Below, one piece after another: positions 25,193 to 34,408 of a stretch of DNA of 64,000 nucleotides. The translations under genes were made by a program, and so were the position numbers. How positions within the stretch are numbered: the first letter of the stretch is position 1; every line of letters starts with the position of its first letter. The notes under the pieces were generated by a model that ran no database searches, was not told the origin of the DNA, and worked only from the letters and a program-made list of their open reading frames with translations. This DNA comes from Lachnospiraceae bacterium (GTDB taxonomy: Bacteria > Bacillota > Clostridia > Lachnospirales > Lachnospiraceae), in NCBI GenBank assembly GCA_028689585.1, contig JAQVCW010000001.1:62001-126000 (forward strand), written 5' to 3'.

Positions 25193-25208
25193 CCTGCTAT
25201 TTCTGCTG

Positions 25209-26207
25209 TCAGACAGCTCTCACACTGTCCCTCTCGATAAACTGGGTGCATACCTGAGTCTTGAGCTTCAGGCCGTCATTATCCTTGATAATGTCCCGCA
25301 GGCGGCGCACCGCGATCCGTCCCATTTCCTGTTTTGGCACTCTCAGCGTGGTCAGCGGCGGATTGGAGATAGAAGAAAAGGACAGGTCATCGAAGCCGAC
25401 CACAGAGATATCCTCCGGCACCCGGATTCCGCACTCTGACATGGCTTTCATGGCTCCAAGGGCAATCATATCGTTGTCCGCAAAAAAGGCGGTAGGAAGC
25501 TTTGGCCGTGCTGCCAGATAGCGTTTCATATCCGCATAGGCCCCATCCATAGTGGTGGACAGCGTAATGACATAATCATTGGCCTGAGGCAGCTTTGCCT
25601 TTTGAAGCGCTGTCTGATACCCCACTGCTCTGGAGCGAAACGGTTTAATGCGGAAGCTCCCCCGCAGATAACCGATCTGCTGATGCCCTTTTCCGATCAG
25701 ATATTCGGTAGCCATGCGGGCAGAATCTGCGTTGTTGATCAGCACCGCATCGAAGGACATATCTTCCTTCCAATAGTCCAGTATCACGTAGGGGCTGGTC
25801 ATGCCGCGGATCAGATCAATGTCTTCATCCATCAGTTCCGTTCCCTGCAAAATTACAGCGGATGCCTTATCGTTCAGCAGCCAGCGGGCCTGCTCCTCAT
25901 AATTACTGTCCCTCTTATCCAGATTACACATGATCATTTCCATTCCGCAGGCACGGCACTCATGCTCCACTCCCGTGGTCAGCAGCGGAAAAAAGGGAGT
26001 ATCTTCCACAACTACGCCATTTCGCTTAAACATGACAAATTTCACTTTTGTAATTCGATTTTCTTCAAAGTACCCCAGATCCTGTGCAGTCTTCAAAATT
26101 TTAGCGGCAGTGTCTGCATTCACTCCACGTTTATAATTAATCGCATTGGATACCGTTGCCGGTGAAAACCCCGTAATCTCACTGATCTTTTTCACGCTAA
26201 CCTTCAT
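25209..26207 (-). CDS. LacI family transcriptional regulator
   Basis: Probable sugar-responsive repressor of the adjacent ribose-type transporter and sugar-enzyme genes. The 332-residue protein has the N-terminal LacI helix-turn-helix (VSVKKISEITGFSPATVSNA and a hinge region with GVNADTAAKIL) and a periplasmic-binding-protein-like sensor ending with the segment DDLSFSSISNPPLTTLRVPKQ. A GCGGAGG ribosome site precedes the ATG. It follows the FGGY kinase gene on the same strand. A matching palindromic operator overlaps the promoter of the transporter genes at 35607. Confidence 0.9.
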   Translation of the reverse strand: MKVSVKKISEITGFSPATVSNAINYKRGVNADTAAKILKTAQDLGYFEENRITKVKFVMFKRNGVVVEDTPFFPLLTTGVEHECRACGMEMIMCNLDKRDSNYEEQARWLLNDKASAVILQGTELMDEDIDLIRGMTSPYVILDYWKEDMSFDAVLINNADSARMATEYLIGKGHQQIGYLRGSFRIKPFRSRAVGYQTALQKAKLPQANDYVITLSTTMDGAYADMKRYLAARPKLPTAFFADNDMIALGAMKAMSECGIRVPEDISVVGFDDLSFSSISNPPLTTLRVPKQEMGRIAVRRLRDIIKDNDGLKLKTQVCTQFIERDSVRAV

Positions 26208-26358
26208 AACTGCCTCCGCTTTGTTGACTTCTTCTATTCTAAATACGCTGCTGCTGCGAATCTCTTCTTTCTGCAGCCAATATTAATTTATATTTTACGC
26301 TTATTTGTTCAAAAACACTCTGCATTCCTTCTGCGAGGCGGGCATCACTTCCCTGCTA

Positions 26359-26390
26359 AAATATAAATATTTATGTAAATATTTATATTT
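26359..26390. repeat. 32-bp perfect AT-rich palindrome upstream of the LacI gene
   Basis: AAATATAAATATTTA, a TG spacer and TAAATATTTATATTT form a perfect 15-2-15 inverted repeat containing no G or C in the arms. It lies about 150 bases upstream of the LacI start. It could be a protein-binding site or a cruciform or hairpin; nothing shows which. Confidence 0.8.
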
Positions 26391-26448
26391 CAGTGTAATC
26401 CTTTTTCTCGCTAAATTCAACCTTTTTCTAAAAATATGAGGCCGCCTT

Positions 26449-26556
26449 GTTACAGTTCCGCTTTTTACTTGACGCACAGCTTCCGGGTGGCTGCCCCAGG
26501 TATGCTGCAGGGGCTGCTGCCCGGAAAGCGTCCTCATTTCAAAGCTGAACTGTAAC
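26449..26556. repeat. medium member of the GCACAGCTTCC palindromic repeat family
   Basis: A 108-base element with perfect 10-bp ends (GTTACAGTTC and GAACTGTAAC). The core GCACAGCTTCC is at 26474-26484, followed by CGGGTGGCTGCCCC, and GGAAAGCGTCCTCATTTC lies on the other arm. It begins ten bases past the kinase stop codon. Related elements are at 15872 and 56393. Confidence 0.88.
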
Positions 26557-26565
26557 GCCGCTTTT

Positions 26566-28047
26566 TCAATGGCCGCTCCGAACCATCTGCACTGCTTCCT
26601 TCCAGCCCTGATATTTGCTGTTTCGCGTCTCTTCCTCCATGTCCGGCTCGTAGGAGGTCCGCTTCAGTCTGCTGAAGATGCTCTGATCATAGATCCCGGC
26701 TGACAGTCCTGCCGCATATGCCGCGCCAATTCCCGACAGTTCTTCCGCATCCGGTATCTTGACCGGGATATCCAGCATATCACTTTGAAACTGCATCAGA
26801 TAGCCATTTTTTGTCGGGCCGCCATCCACCCGGAGCTCTTCAATCGTCACTCCCGAAGCCTCGCTCATCAGACGAATAATATCCGTAATCTGATACACGA
26901 TGCAGTCTAGTGCCGCCCGTACCACCTCTGCCTGACCTGTCGTTCTGGTCATCCCGCAGATGATCCCGGCCGCCTTGCTGTCCCAATAGGGCGCACCCAG
27001 TCCTGAAAATGCCGGAACCAGATAAGTCCTGTCCTGCGGATGGGCCTTTTTTGCCAGTTCTTCCGTCTCTCCGGCAGAGCCAATCAGCTTCAGATCGTTC
27101 TTCAGCCAGGAAATCACCGCACCGGTATAATTAATATTTCCTTCTAATACATAGTTTACCTTTCCGCCCATGGACCAGGCCAGGGAAGTCACCACCCCAA
27201 GGTCACTGAATACCGGTGTTTCCCCAATATTCATCATAATAGAAGAACCCGTACCATAAGTGGTTTTGATCATACCTTTTTCTAGGCAGCCCTGTCCAAA
27301 CAGCGCACCATGAGAATCTCCCAATACGCCGCGAATTGGTATGGGCTGATCCAGGTATCCGTCAAAATCGGTCATACCGTAATCACCATCCGAATCCGTC
27401 ACGGCTGCCATACAGCTTCGGTCAATGCCAAACAGGTTCAAAATCTCCTCATCCCAGCTCAGTGTCCCGATATGAAACAACTGGGTTCTGGAAGCATTGG
27501 AATAATCTGTTTGAAAATTATTTCCGCCCGTCAGACAGTATACCAGCCAACTGTCTATCGTGCCGCAGGCGATCTTCCCCTCTTGTGCCAGTTTCTTTAC
27601 CCCATCCACATTTTGGAAGATCCACGCCAGCTTTGCCGCGGAAAAATAGGGGGAAAGCTGCAGTCCCGTATGATCCTTTATCAGCGTGGCATGCCCCTGT
27701 TTTTCAATTTCTTCACAGATGGCTGCTCCTCTGGCGCACTGCCATACAATGGCGTTGTACACCGGTTCTCCGGTCTCTTTGTTCCAGCAGGCCGCTGTCT
27801 CTCTCTGATTGCTGATGCCCAGCACCGCCAGCTCCGATTTATCAATTCCGGCCTTTTTCACCAGATCTTTTACTGTCTGTATTGTATTTGCGTAGATTTC
27901 CTTTAAATCATGCTCCACCCAGCCCTTATCATTCACAATCTGGCGATGAGGCAGGTCGCTTCGGCAGAGAAGCTTTCCACTCTCATCAAACAGGAGTGCC
28001 TTGGTTCCCTGGGTGCTTTGATCAATTCCTAATACATATTTGCGCAT
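26566..28047 (-). CDS. FGGY family carbohydrate kinase, glycerol kinase-like
   Basis: ATP-dependent kinase of 493 residues. It starts MRKYVLGIDQSTQGTKALLFD and has NQRETAACW, AIVWQ and GTGSSIMMN, plus the ATP-domain motif RVDGGPTKN. Glycerol kinases carry GDQQAALFGQ at the catalytic Asp; here it reads GDSHGALFGQ, so the catalytic Asp is kept but the flanking residues differ. Together with the neighbouring isomerase-family protein, RbsD-like mutarotase and sugar ABC transporter, this suggests it phosphorylates a ketose or polyol rather than free glycerol. It is 350 bases downstream of the isomerase gene, across a structured gap. Confidence 0.85.
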   Translation of the reverse strand: MRKYVLGIDQSTQGTKALLFDESGKLLCRSDLPHRQIVNDKGWVEHDLKEIYANTIQTVKDLVKKAGIDKSELAVLGISNQRETAACWNKETGEPVYNAIVWQCARGAAICEEIEKQGHATLIKDHTGLQLSPYFSAAKLAWIFQNVDGVKKLAQEGKIACGTIDSWLVYCLTGGNNFQTDYSNASRTQLFHIGTLSWDEEILNLFGIDRSCMAAVTDSDGDYGMTDFDGYLDQPIPIRGVLGDSHGALFGQGCLEKGMIKTTYGTGSSIMMNIGETPVFSDLGVVTSLAWSMGGKVNYVLEGNINYTGAVISWLKNDLKLIGSAGETEELAKKAHPQDRTYLVPAFSGLGAPYWDSKAAGIICGMTRTTGQAEVVRAALDCIVYQITDIIRLMSEASGVTIEELRVDGGPTKNGYLMQFQSDMLDIPVKIPDAEELSGIGAAYAAGLSAGIYDQSIFSRLKRTSYEPDMEEETRNSKYQGWKEAVQMVRSGH

Positions 28048-28094
28048 AAATACGTTCCTTTCCTGATTTTCTGTAGTTGGACGCAGAGTTGTTA

Positions 28095-28325
28095 TTTACT
28101 CACCGCCCACAAAGGCAGGAGTCCCATCTTCCCGAACGAAAGTGTGCTTCGCACGCCTCGCATGCCAGTTTCTTTAGAAGCACAGCTTTCGTTCCGCGCG
28201 CGTAGCTGCGCATCCGTATGCCGAAGGCTGTTCTCGTATCGGCGCACTTTCCGATACGAAAATGAAATGCGGCCATCCTTCCAGCAGCATTGCTTTCCAG
28301 ACAGGCCGCATTCCGGCAAGGCGAA
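28095..28325. repeat. three successive hairpins in the isomerase-kinase gap
   Basis: First, GAACGAAAGTGTGCTTC (28134-28150) pairs with GAAGCACAGCTTTCGTTC (28177-28194). Second, CGTATCGG (28235) pairs with CCGATACG (28251). Third, ATGCGGCC (28267) pairs with GGCCGCAT (28304). They fill the otherwise gene-free gap 28048-28399. The first arm holds the GCACAGCTTTC core found in other repeats of the window. It could be a processed or regulatory RNA within the sugar operon, or a mobile repeat. Confidence 0.75.
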
Positions 28326-28399
28326 TTATTATTTTTATTTTTCTCCGCAAACTTTTTTTATTAACCTATTTTCCGCGAAGACATGCTTATTTCAAGGCT

Positions 28400-29800
28400 T
28401 CACTCACCGCGAAGATATGCTTTTACATCTTCTTCCACCGGATCGTACAGATCAGGCTTGATACCCATATATTTACATGCTTCATATAATACAGGAACCA
28501 CATCCTTGTGAATTCCTACGCAATGGTGAATGTAGGGTCCTTCCACGATCTTGGCTTCCAGACGTTTGATGTTGTCCACCTCTACCCAGAGATAGGTGCC
28601 CATACCCTTCGGTCCGTCTACCCCTTTTGCGCTGCCCAGCAGCATGGAATATTCTCCATTGTCACCATCAAAACGCGCCAGCGTCACCTGACCATGCTTT
28701 GCTTCAGCCGTAATACTTCCCGGATGATCAAATGCCAGCGGATAGGTCAGCTTTGGCGTCTCTTTTGCTACCGAAATCGGCCATGGTCCACAGTGCTGCA
28801 GCAGTTCTCCATTTGCAATGTCCGGATGGCGGATGGTCCAGTCTGCGAAAAAGCTTCTGCAGTCATCCATGCCTGCTGCTTCTACTAAAAGCGCCGTAAT
28901 TGCGCCGTGAATATCCGTCTCACAGACTACCGGAATTCCTTCTTCATTCAGAAGAGAATTTGCCGCACAGGGCATAATGCCCAGTTCAGACTGCAGTTGG
29001 TTCCAGCACTGGATTGCCACTGCCTGACAGCCATATTTTACGGTCAGATTTTTCATAGCCACCTTCAATGCGGCTACATTTTCCAGTTCATCATCCTTGA
29101 TCATAATTTCCATGTTTCCACGGCAGTATTCCATGACCTTCTTTACTTCTGTGCCCTCTTCTTTTACCTTTTTCACTTCATCTGTCAGTTCCGGCATTGG
29201 AATCGGAGACAACTGAATGTTGAATTTCTCCAGCAGTTCTCCTTCATTGCACATCGTGGTCCAGAAATCAAACGGTCTGGTGGAAATCTGCAGTATCCGC
29301 ATATGACGGAAGGTCTTTACCACATTGCAGACAGCCAGGAAATCCTTGATGCCCCGCTCAAATACCGGATCGCTCAGACGGCAGTTGGTCATATATGTAA
29401 ACGGAATCTGGAATCTTCTCAATACCTTTCCAGTAGCAAACAGGCCGCACTGGGTATCTCTCAGGCGGACACCATCCGGCTCCGGACGTTCATCCAGCGG
29501 TCCCCAAAGCAATACCGGAACCCCCAGTTCCTTTGCCAGTCTCGCGCACTCATATTCCGTACCAAAATTGCAGTGGGGCAAAAACAGGCCGTCAATCTTT
29601 TCCGCTTTGAACTTCTCTGCGATCTTCATCATATCCTCATCATTATAGAGAAGACCTTCTTCATTAATATCTGTAATATCCACAAAATCGATGCCCAGCT
29701 CCTTCAGACGGTCCGCTGTCAAGCCTCTGTACTTAATCGCATCCGGAGCGCTGAAAATACTTCTTCTGGTCGGAGCATATCCTATTTTAATATGTGCCAT
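28400..29800 (-). CDS. L-fucose/L-arabinose isomerase family protein
   Basis: Probable aldose-ketose isomerase of 466 residues. It contains LFLPHCNFGTEYECARLAKE, a fold region shared by fucose and arabinose isomerases, then QCWNQLQSELGIMPCAANSL and CETDIHGAITALLVEAAG, typical of the C-terminal metal-binding half, and a conserved late His in IHHCVGIHKDVVPVLYEA. The start at 29800 (MAHIKIGYAP) follows AAAGGAGA. The longer frame has no ribosome site. Genes for an RbsD-like mutarotase upstream and a sugar kinase downstream support a sugar-isomerising role. The exact sugar cannot be told. Confidence 0.82.
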   Translation of the reverse strand: MAHIKIGYAPTRRSIFSAPDAIKYRGLTADRLKELGIDFVDITDINEEGLLYNDEDMMKIAEKFKAEKIDGLFLPHCNFGTEYECARLAKELGVPVLLWGPLDERPEPDGVRLRDTQCGLFATGKVLRRFQIPFTYMTNCRLSDPVFERGIKDFLAVCNVVKTFRHMRILQISTRPFDFWTTMCNEGELLEKFNIQLSPIPMPELTDEVKKVKEEGTEVKKVMEYCRGNMEIMIKDDELENVAALKVAMKNLTVKYGCQAVAIQCWNQLQSELGIMPCAANSLLNEEGIPVVCETDIHGAITALLVEAAGMDDCRSFFADWTIRHPDIANGELLQHCGPWPISVAKETPKLTYPLAFDHPGSITAEAKHGQVTLARFDGDNGEYSMLLGSAKGVDGPKGMGTYLWVEVDNIKRLEAKIVEGPYIHHCVGIHKDVVPVLYEACKYMGIKPDLYDPVEEDVKAYLRGE

Positions 29801-29941
29801 GTCAAATCTCCTTTCATTATTTCCGCTTTTCTTCTTGAACATCAGCCCAGCTTAAATTTGCTGATGGCAAATGGACTGAATATGAAACAATAGCCTTTCC
29901 CTGCCGATCAGTTCACACTGCAATTTGGGCCATGTCATTCC

Positions 29942-30343
29942 TTATGCCGGGAAAGCAACTCCGGCTCTCAGAATAATATTCGGGTAAGGTGTAAATTCCC
30001 CTGTACGCACCGCAAACTTCACATTTACAGACATCTCTTTCAGCTCTACGTGCGGAACCCAGGTCACTTCGGCATCCGGCAGCTTTTCCTGAATGTACTG
30101 CAGCAGCACCGGATTTTTTTCTTTGATCTCATCCGCAATAACATATCCCTCTACTACCGTCTCATCCAAAACAGCATCCATTACCTGACGAAATGTCGGA
30201 ACCCCGCCGCAAAGCACCAGATCCACGATCGGCACTCCCTTCGGGATCGGCATCCCTGCATCCCCTATCATAAACGTATCCTTATGTCCCAGCGCCGCAA
30301 TATAACCTGCCAGTTGAGCATTCAAAATCCCGCTTTTCTTCAT
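29942..30343 (-). CDS. RbsD/FucU family sugar mutarotase (D-ribose pyranase-like)
   Basis: Interconverts sugar ring forms after uptake so that the next enzyme receives the right anomer or ring size. From the chosen start it is 133 residues, a normal size. It starts MKKSGILNAQLAGYIAALGHKD, with the catalytic His of the family in ALGHKD, followed by GDAGMPIPKGV and a C-terminal TGEFTPYPNIILRAGVAF. The start at 30343 has AAAGGAG upstream. It lies between the permease gene and the isomerase gene, separated from the former by an 820-base repeat region. Confidence 0.92.
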   Translation of the reverse strand: MKKSGILNAQLAGYIAALGHKDTFMIGDAGMPIPKGVPIVDLVLCGGVPTFRQVMDAVLDETVVEGYVIADEIKEKNPVLLQYIQEKLPDAEVTWVPHVELKEMSVNVKFAVRTGEFTPYPNIILRAGVAFPA

Positions 30344-30481
30344 TTCCCGCTTCTCCTTTCCGAAACCATAATCACAGCCTTTTCTTCCAGCCATATATTT
30401 CCATCACTTAAATCATTGTTTTTCTCTTTTTATCTCATTCTTCCCTACTTCGCCCCAGCCCTGCTTTTACCATTTTTCCTC

Positions 30482-30955
30482 AAAAGCAGCCGCAACCTTG
30501 CATCACTCACAAAACACAACTTCCATCCCACTTCTTTTGCCTTTGTCATTCTTTTGCCTTTAACATTCTTTTCCCTTTACTATTCTTTTCCAAGAAGCAG
30601 CCGCAGTCCGGCAGCACTCACAAAGCACAGCTTCCATTCCACTTCTTTTGCCCTTGCCATTCTCTTGCCTTTACTATTCTTCCCCAAAAAGCAGCCGCAG
30701 CCTTGCATCACTCATGAAGCACAGCTTCCATCCCACTTCCTTTGCCTTTAACATTCTTTTGCCTTTAACATTCTTTTTCCTTTACTATTCTTTTCCAAGA
30801 AGCAACCGCAGTCCGGCAGCACTCACGAAGCACAGCTTTCATCCCACTTCTTTTGCCTTTGCCACTCTTTTGCCTTTAACATTCTTTTGCCTTTACTATT
30901 TCTTCCCCAAGAAGCATCCACAGCCCGGCAGCACTCACGAGGCACAGCTTCCGCC
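30482..30955. repeat. four and a half tandem copies of a roughly 110-bp repeat
   Basis: Units begin near 30482, 30592, 30686, 30797 and 30909 (partial) and are about 110, 94, 111 and 112 bases long. Each starts with AAGCAGCCGCAG-like sequence, then a CAGCACTCAC or CATCACTCAC segment, then GCACAGCTTCC, then a pyrimidine-rich part with nested TTTTGCCTTTAACATTC subrepeats. Units with GTCCGGCAGC and units with CTTGCATC alternate. No gene is credible here; the whole gap is 30344-31163, inside a sugar operon. Confidence 0.88.
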
Positions 30956-31139
30956 GGCGGCAGGTTCCGTCCCAAAGCAAACAATTGGCGGGCGCCCTTA
31001 GCGGCGGCGAGATCCACTGTCTACGCAGACTTGGCGCGAAGGCTCTCCTGAGCGCCTTACGTCGGAGTTGACAGTTAGCTCACCAGAGCGCTGCCCGCGT
31101 TTGCGTGGGCCGGAGCCTGCCGCCGGTGGAAGCGTCCTC
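30942..31139. repeat. large GC-rich inverted repeat bounded by GCACAGCTTCC and GGAAGCGTCCTC
   Basis: CCGCCGGCGGCAGGTTCCG near 30951 pairs with CGGAGCCTGCCGCCGGTGG near 31110. Further inner pairing continues with CCCAAAGCAAAC and GTTTGCGTGGG. The outer ends are the same two motifs that bound the palindromic elements at 26449 and 56393. It ends 25 bases before the permease stop codon, so on the minus strand it is transcribed right after that gene. Confidence 0.78.
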
Positions 31140-31163
31140 CCTTATTGCCACGAGGCTTCCCCC

Positions 31164-32213
31164 TTATTTGTTTTCGTTTCTCGCCTGCAGTGCCATCTTC
31201 GCCTGCATATTTCTCTGTGTCTGGTCAATCACAACTGCCAGGATAATAACCAGACCACGGATTACCTTCTGCCAGAACTCGGACACACCGCACATGGTCA
31301 TACCATCGTTGATGACACCGATTACGAAAGCGCCTACTACCGTGCCCAGAATCGTACCGGAACCGCCAGCCATAGAGGTACCGCCCAGCACCGTAGCTGC
31401 GATTGCGTTCATTTCCCAACCATCACCGGATGCGGGATGCGCTGCGGACAACTGTGCGGTATTGATCATACCTACCCATGCTGCACAGAAACCGGAAATC
31501 ATGTAAACCAGAATTTTGATCTTATCCGCTTTGATACCGGACAGACGTGCGGATTTTTCATTGCCGCCCACTGCCAGTACATACCATCCAAACGGCATTT
31601 TTTTCAGCAGGATCACTGCCAGTACCGCCAGTACCGCGAATACATAAACACCGGCCGGAATATTGGCAATATTGCTGCCCAGTACCTTGAAGCCGGTATT
31701 GCCAAGCCCTTCATAGCCTGTAATGTCTGAGAAGGTAGCGCCGCCGGAACGCAGACTTGCGAAACCGCGGCAGATGTACATCGTGCCCAGGGTAGCGATA
31801 AACGGTGCCACATTCAGCTTTGTGACAATCAGACCATTTATGGCTCCGATCACACAGCCTGCGACCAGCATCAGGATCACAATCACCGGAACGCTGAAAT
31901 ACAGGGTAACACCGGCAAATTTTAAGGTAAGACCTTCCTGGATCAGACCTCCGGCCAGCATACCGATCAGGCCGACTACGGAACCTACGGAAAGATCAAT
32001 GCCTCCGGTGATAATGACAAATGTCATTCCCAGTGCCAGGATGCCGTACAAAGCTACATGCTTTGCCACCATCGTCAATGTGGTAGCAGATAAGAAATTT
32101 TTTTTTGCTATGCTGAAAAAAATCACCAGCAGAATCAGCACAATAAAAGTTCTGCCCTTCAAGAGCGTCATGAGCCATTGGTTTGAATTTGTGGATTTAT
32201 TATTTGTCTTCAT
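31164..32213 (-). CDS. sugar ABC transporter permease, RbsC-like
   Basis: Membrane subunit of a ribose-type (CUT2) ABC importer. The 349-residue protein has about ten hydrophobic segments, including FAGVTLYFSVPVIVILMLVA. The CUT2 signatures are GMTFVIITGGIDLSVGSVVG and, near the C terminus, NAIAATVLGGTSMAGGSGT. It follows the ATPase gene by 24 bases in the same operon. The transported sugar is not known; the downstream isomerase and kinase suggest a pentose or deoxyhexose. Confidence 0.93.
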   Translation of the reverse strand: MKTNNKSTNSNQWLMTLLKGRTFIVLILLVIFFSIAKKNFLSATTLTMVAKHVALYGILALGMTFVIITGGIDLSVGSVVGLIGMLAGGLIQEGLTLKFAGVTLYFSVPVIVILMLVAGCVIGAINGLIVTKLNVAPFIATLGTMYICRGFASLRSGGATFSDITGYEGLGNTGFKVLGSNIANIPAGVYVFAVLAVLAVILLKKMPFGWYVLAVGGNEKSARLSGIKADKIKILVYMISGFCAAWVGMINTAQLSAAHPASGDGWEMNAIAATVLGGTSMAGGSGTILGTVVGAFVIGVINDGMTMCGVSEFWQKVIRGLVIILAVVIDQTQRNMQAKMALQARNENK

Positions 32214-32237
32214 TGAATTACTGCTCCTTCCCCAACC

Positions 32238-33776
32238 TTATGCATTTGCACCGGTACCAAGTCCGGCATAGGATGTGCGCACAAGAGTATCTTCGTTAAT
32301 TTCGTCACCGGCCAGTTCCCCGGTACATTTTCCATTGGATAACACATAGATGCGGTCTGCGATCGCCATGATCTCCTTCAGTTCTGAAGAAATGACTACA
32401 ATAGAAAGACCGCGTTCTGCTAAAGTATGGATAATCTCAAATACTTCTGTCTTGGCTCCGATATCAATACCCCTGGAAGGTTCATCCAGAAGCAGCACCG
32501 TTGGCTTCGTCAGCAGTCCCTTGCCAATGACTACCTTCTGCTGATTGCCGCCGGACAGAGATAAAATCGGCAGTTTCTTGTCAGCTACTTTGATCTGGAT
32601 CTCCCGAATCTGCTCATCTACCGCCGCTTCCTCTGCCTTATTATTCAGAAACGGACCATTTTTATATTTCTGCATGGAAGCAATGGAGGTATTTTTGCAG
32701 ATATCCAGTGTCTGGATCAGTCCCTGTCTCTGACGATCCTCCGGCACCAGTGCAAATCCCTTTTTGATCTGGTCGGAAATAGATGTAATCTTTATCTTTT
32801 TTCCCTCAAAGATCACTTCTCCGGTATGTTCCGGATGCATCCCCATCAGACATTCGAAGAACTCACTCCGCCCTGCTCCCAGCAGACCGTATACACCGAG
32901 CACTTCTCCTTTTTTCAGATACATGTTCACATCATCCAGCAGCCATCCGCCGCCGCTCTTTGGCAGATACATGTGGTTTACTTCCAGGATTTTCTCTGCC
33001 TTATTCAGATCAACCGTACGTTCAAAACGATGGTACTGAGTATTCTTTCCTACCATGTTCTCCACGATCCAGCTCAGCTCAATATCATTTACATCCGCAT
33101 CCGCCACATATTTTCCATCCCGGAGAATGGTGACATGATCTCCGATCTCCATGATCTCCTCCAGACGGTGAGATATGTACACAATGGAAATCCCCTCTTC
33201 CAGGAGCTCCCGCATGATCTTGAACAGAACTTTAACCTCCGCCGCTGATAAAGAAGAGGTAGGTTCATCCATGATCAGCACCTTCAGATCCGCCTGCAGT
33301 AAATTACGGGCGATCTCCACCATCTGCTGCTGTCCTACCCGCAGATCTCCCACCAGAGTTTCCGGCGGAATCTCATATTCCAGACGTTTCAAAATTTTCT
33401 CCGCGCCCTTCACATGGGACTTGTCATCCAGAAACAGGCCCTTTTTGAACTCATGGCCCACAAAGATATTCTGAAAAACCGTCATATTGGGAAACAGGCT
33501 CAGTTCCTGATGGATAATTCCAATCCCTTTTGCCTTGGCAGCATTGGTATCTTTAAAGTATACCTCTTCTCCGCCCATATACATCTTGCCCGCGGACGGC
33601 TGCTCAATGCCTGCAATCATCTTCATCAAAGTAGATTTTCCGGCACCGTTTTCTCCAATCAGCACGTTTACTTTCCCCTTTAGCAAATCAAAGGATACGT
33701 TGTCCAGTGCCTTGGTACCTGGATAAATCTTATCTATTTTTTCGCAATGGAGAACAACATTTGGATTATCAAACAT
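32238..33776 (-). CDS. sugar ABC transporter ATP-binding protein, RbsA-like
   Basis: Energises the CUT2 sugar importer. The 512-residue protein has two ABC domains. The first has Walker A GENGAGKST at about 38-46 and Walker B VLIMDEPTSSL. The second has the degenerate loop GLLGAGRSEF usual in this subfamily, LSGGNQQKV and VLLLDEPSRGID. It lies between the DUF2291 lipoprotein gene (14 bases upstream) and the permease gene. Assignment to the family is firm; the substrate is inferred from context only. Confidence 0.95.
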   Translation of the reverse strand: MFDNPNVVLHCEKIDKIYPGTKALDNVSFDLLKGKVNVLIGENGAGKSTLMKMIAGIEQPSAGKMYMGGEEVYFKDTNAAKAKGIGIIHQELSLFPNMTVFQNIFVGHEFKKGLFLDDKSHVKGAEKILKRLEYEIPPETLVGDLRVGQQQMVEIARNLLQADLKVLIMDEPTSSLSAAEVKVLFKIMRELLEEGISIVYISHRLEEIMEIGDHVTILRDGKYVADADVNDIELSWIVENMVGKNTQYHRFERTVDLNKAEKILEVNHMYLPKSGGGWLLDDVNMYLKKGEVLGVYGLLGAGRSEFFECLMGMHPEHTGEVIFEGKKIKITSISDQIKKGFALVPEDRQRQGLIQTLDICKNTSIASMQKYKNGPFLNNKAEEAAVDEQIREIQIKVADKKLPILSLSGGNQQKVVIGKGLLTKPTVLLLDEPSRGIDIGAKTEVFEIIHTLAERGLSIVVISSELKEIMAIADRIYVLSNGKCTGELAGDEINEDTLVRTSYAGLGTGANA

Positions 33777-33790
33777 AATGCTCCTCCTTT

Positions 33791-34381
33791 TTATTCTATC
33801 GTTAATGATACCGGTGTGATCGTCACTTTACCTGTACTCTCTGCTGCCGCACCTGCAAACGTAACTGTTTTCCCGGCAACACTGTCATCCAGTGCCAGCG
33901 GAGCCACTACCTGAGTATCTGCCTCTCCATTCAGAGATTTTGCGTACTGTGACCACTCTGTCTGGTTGGTAAAATCCTCAAATGCTTTCAGCGTCTGTGC
34001 ATCACGGATCGCCGTGCCGGAATATACACCGCCAGCCTGAATCCGGATCTCTTCGTCACCAGTATAGCCCTCTACTGTGACCAGTAAATAATGTTTCGGG
34101 GTCTCTGTATTAAATTCTACAATCGTTGCTTTGCCACTGACTGCGGACGCAGGCGATGCTATGCCGTCTCCATTCAGTAATTCAGTCAGGTCCGTGGCTG
34201 TATTTGTAATCTCTTCTGATACGCTGGTCCAGTCACTGCTGGATTCCGCGCCTGAATCAAAGGTCGTTTTGCCTGTGTACTGTCCCTCTTCTCCGATAGG
34301 AACCACCTTCACAAAACCGCATCCGGTGAGGGATACTGCGATCAATGCCGATACAGCAATAAGGGATGTTCTCTTTTTCAT
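33791..34381 (-). CDS. DUF2291-type lipoprotein of a sugar ABC locus
   Basis: The 196-residue protein has a lipoprotein signal, LIAVSALIAVSLTGC, with the likely lipidated Cys at residue 21. The mature region contains VVPIGEEGQYTGKTTFDS and HYLLVTVEGYTGDEEIRIQA. I recognise it as the DUF2291 family, found next to ribose-type ABC transporters in Firmicutes; its biochemical role is not established. It is placed between the binding-protein gene and the ATPase gene. Since the binding protein has no lipobox, this lipoprotein might help hold it at the membrane; that is speculation. Confidence 0.75.
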   Translation of the reverse strand: MKKRTSLIAVSALIAVSLTGCGFVKVVPIGEEGQYTGKTTFDSGAESSSDWTSVSEEITNTATDLTELLNGDGIASPASAVSGKATIVEFNTETPKHYLLVTVEGYTGDEEIRIQAGGVYSGTAIRDAQTLKAFEDFTNQTEWSQYAKSLNGEADTQVVAPLALDDSVAGKTVTFAGAAAESTGKVTITPVSLTIE

Positions 34382-34408
34382 ATTTATCTTCTCCTTGCCA
34401 CTTTATAT

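Noticed and set aside
30482-30955. Possible CRISPR array
   Set aside because: Units are about 110 bp and similar over their whole length; there are no short repeats with unique spacers and no cas genes.
30942-31139. Housekeeping RNA such as RNase P, SRP or tmRNA
   Set aside because: None of the conserved cores of these RNAs is visible; the shape is a long inverted repeat with the ends of the palindromic family.
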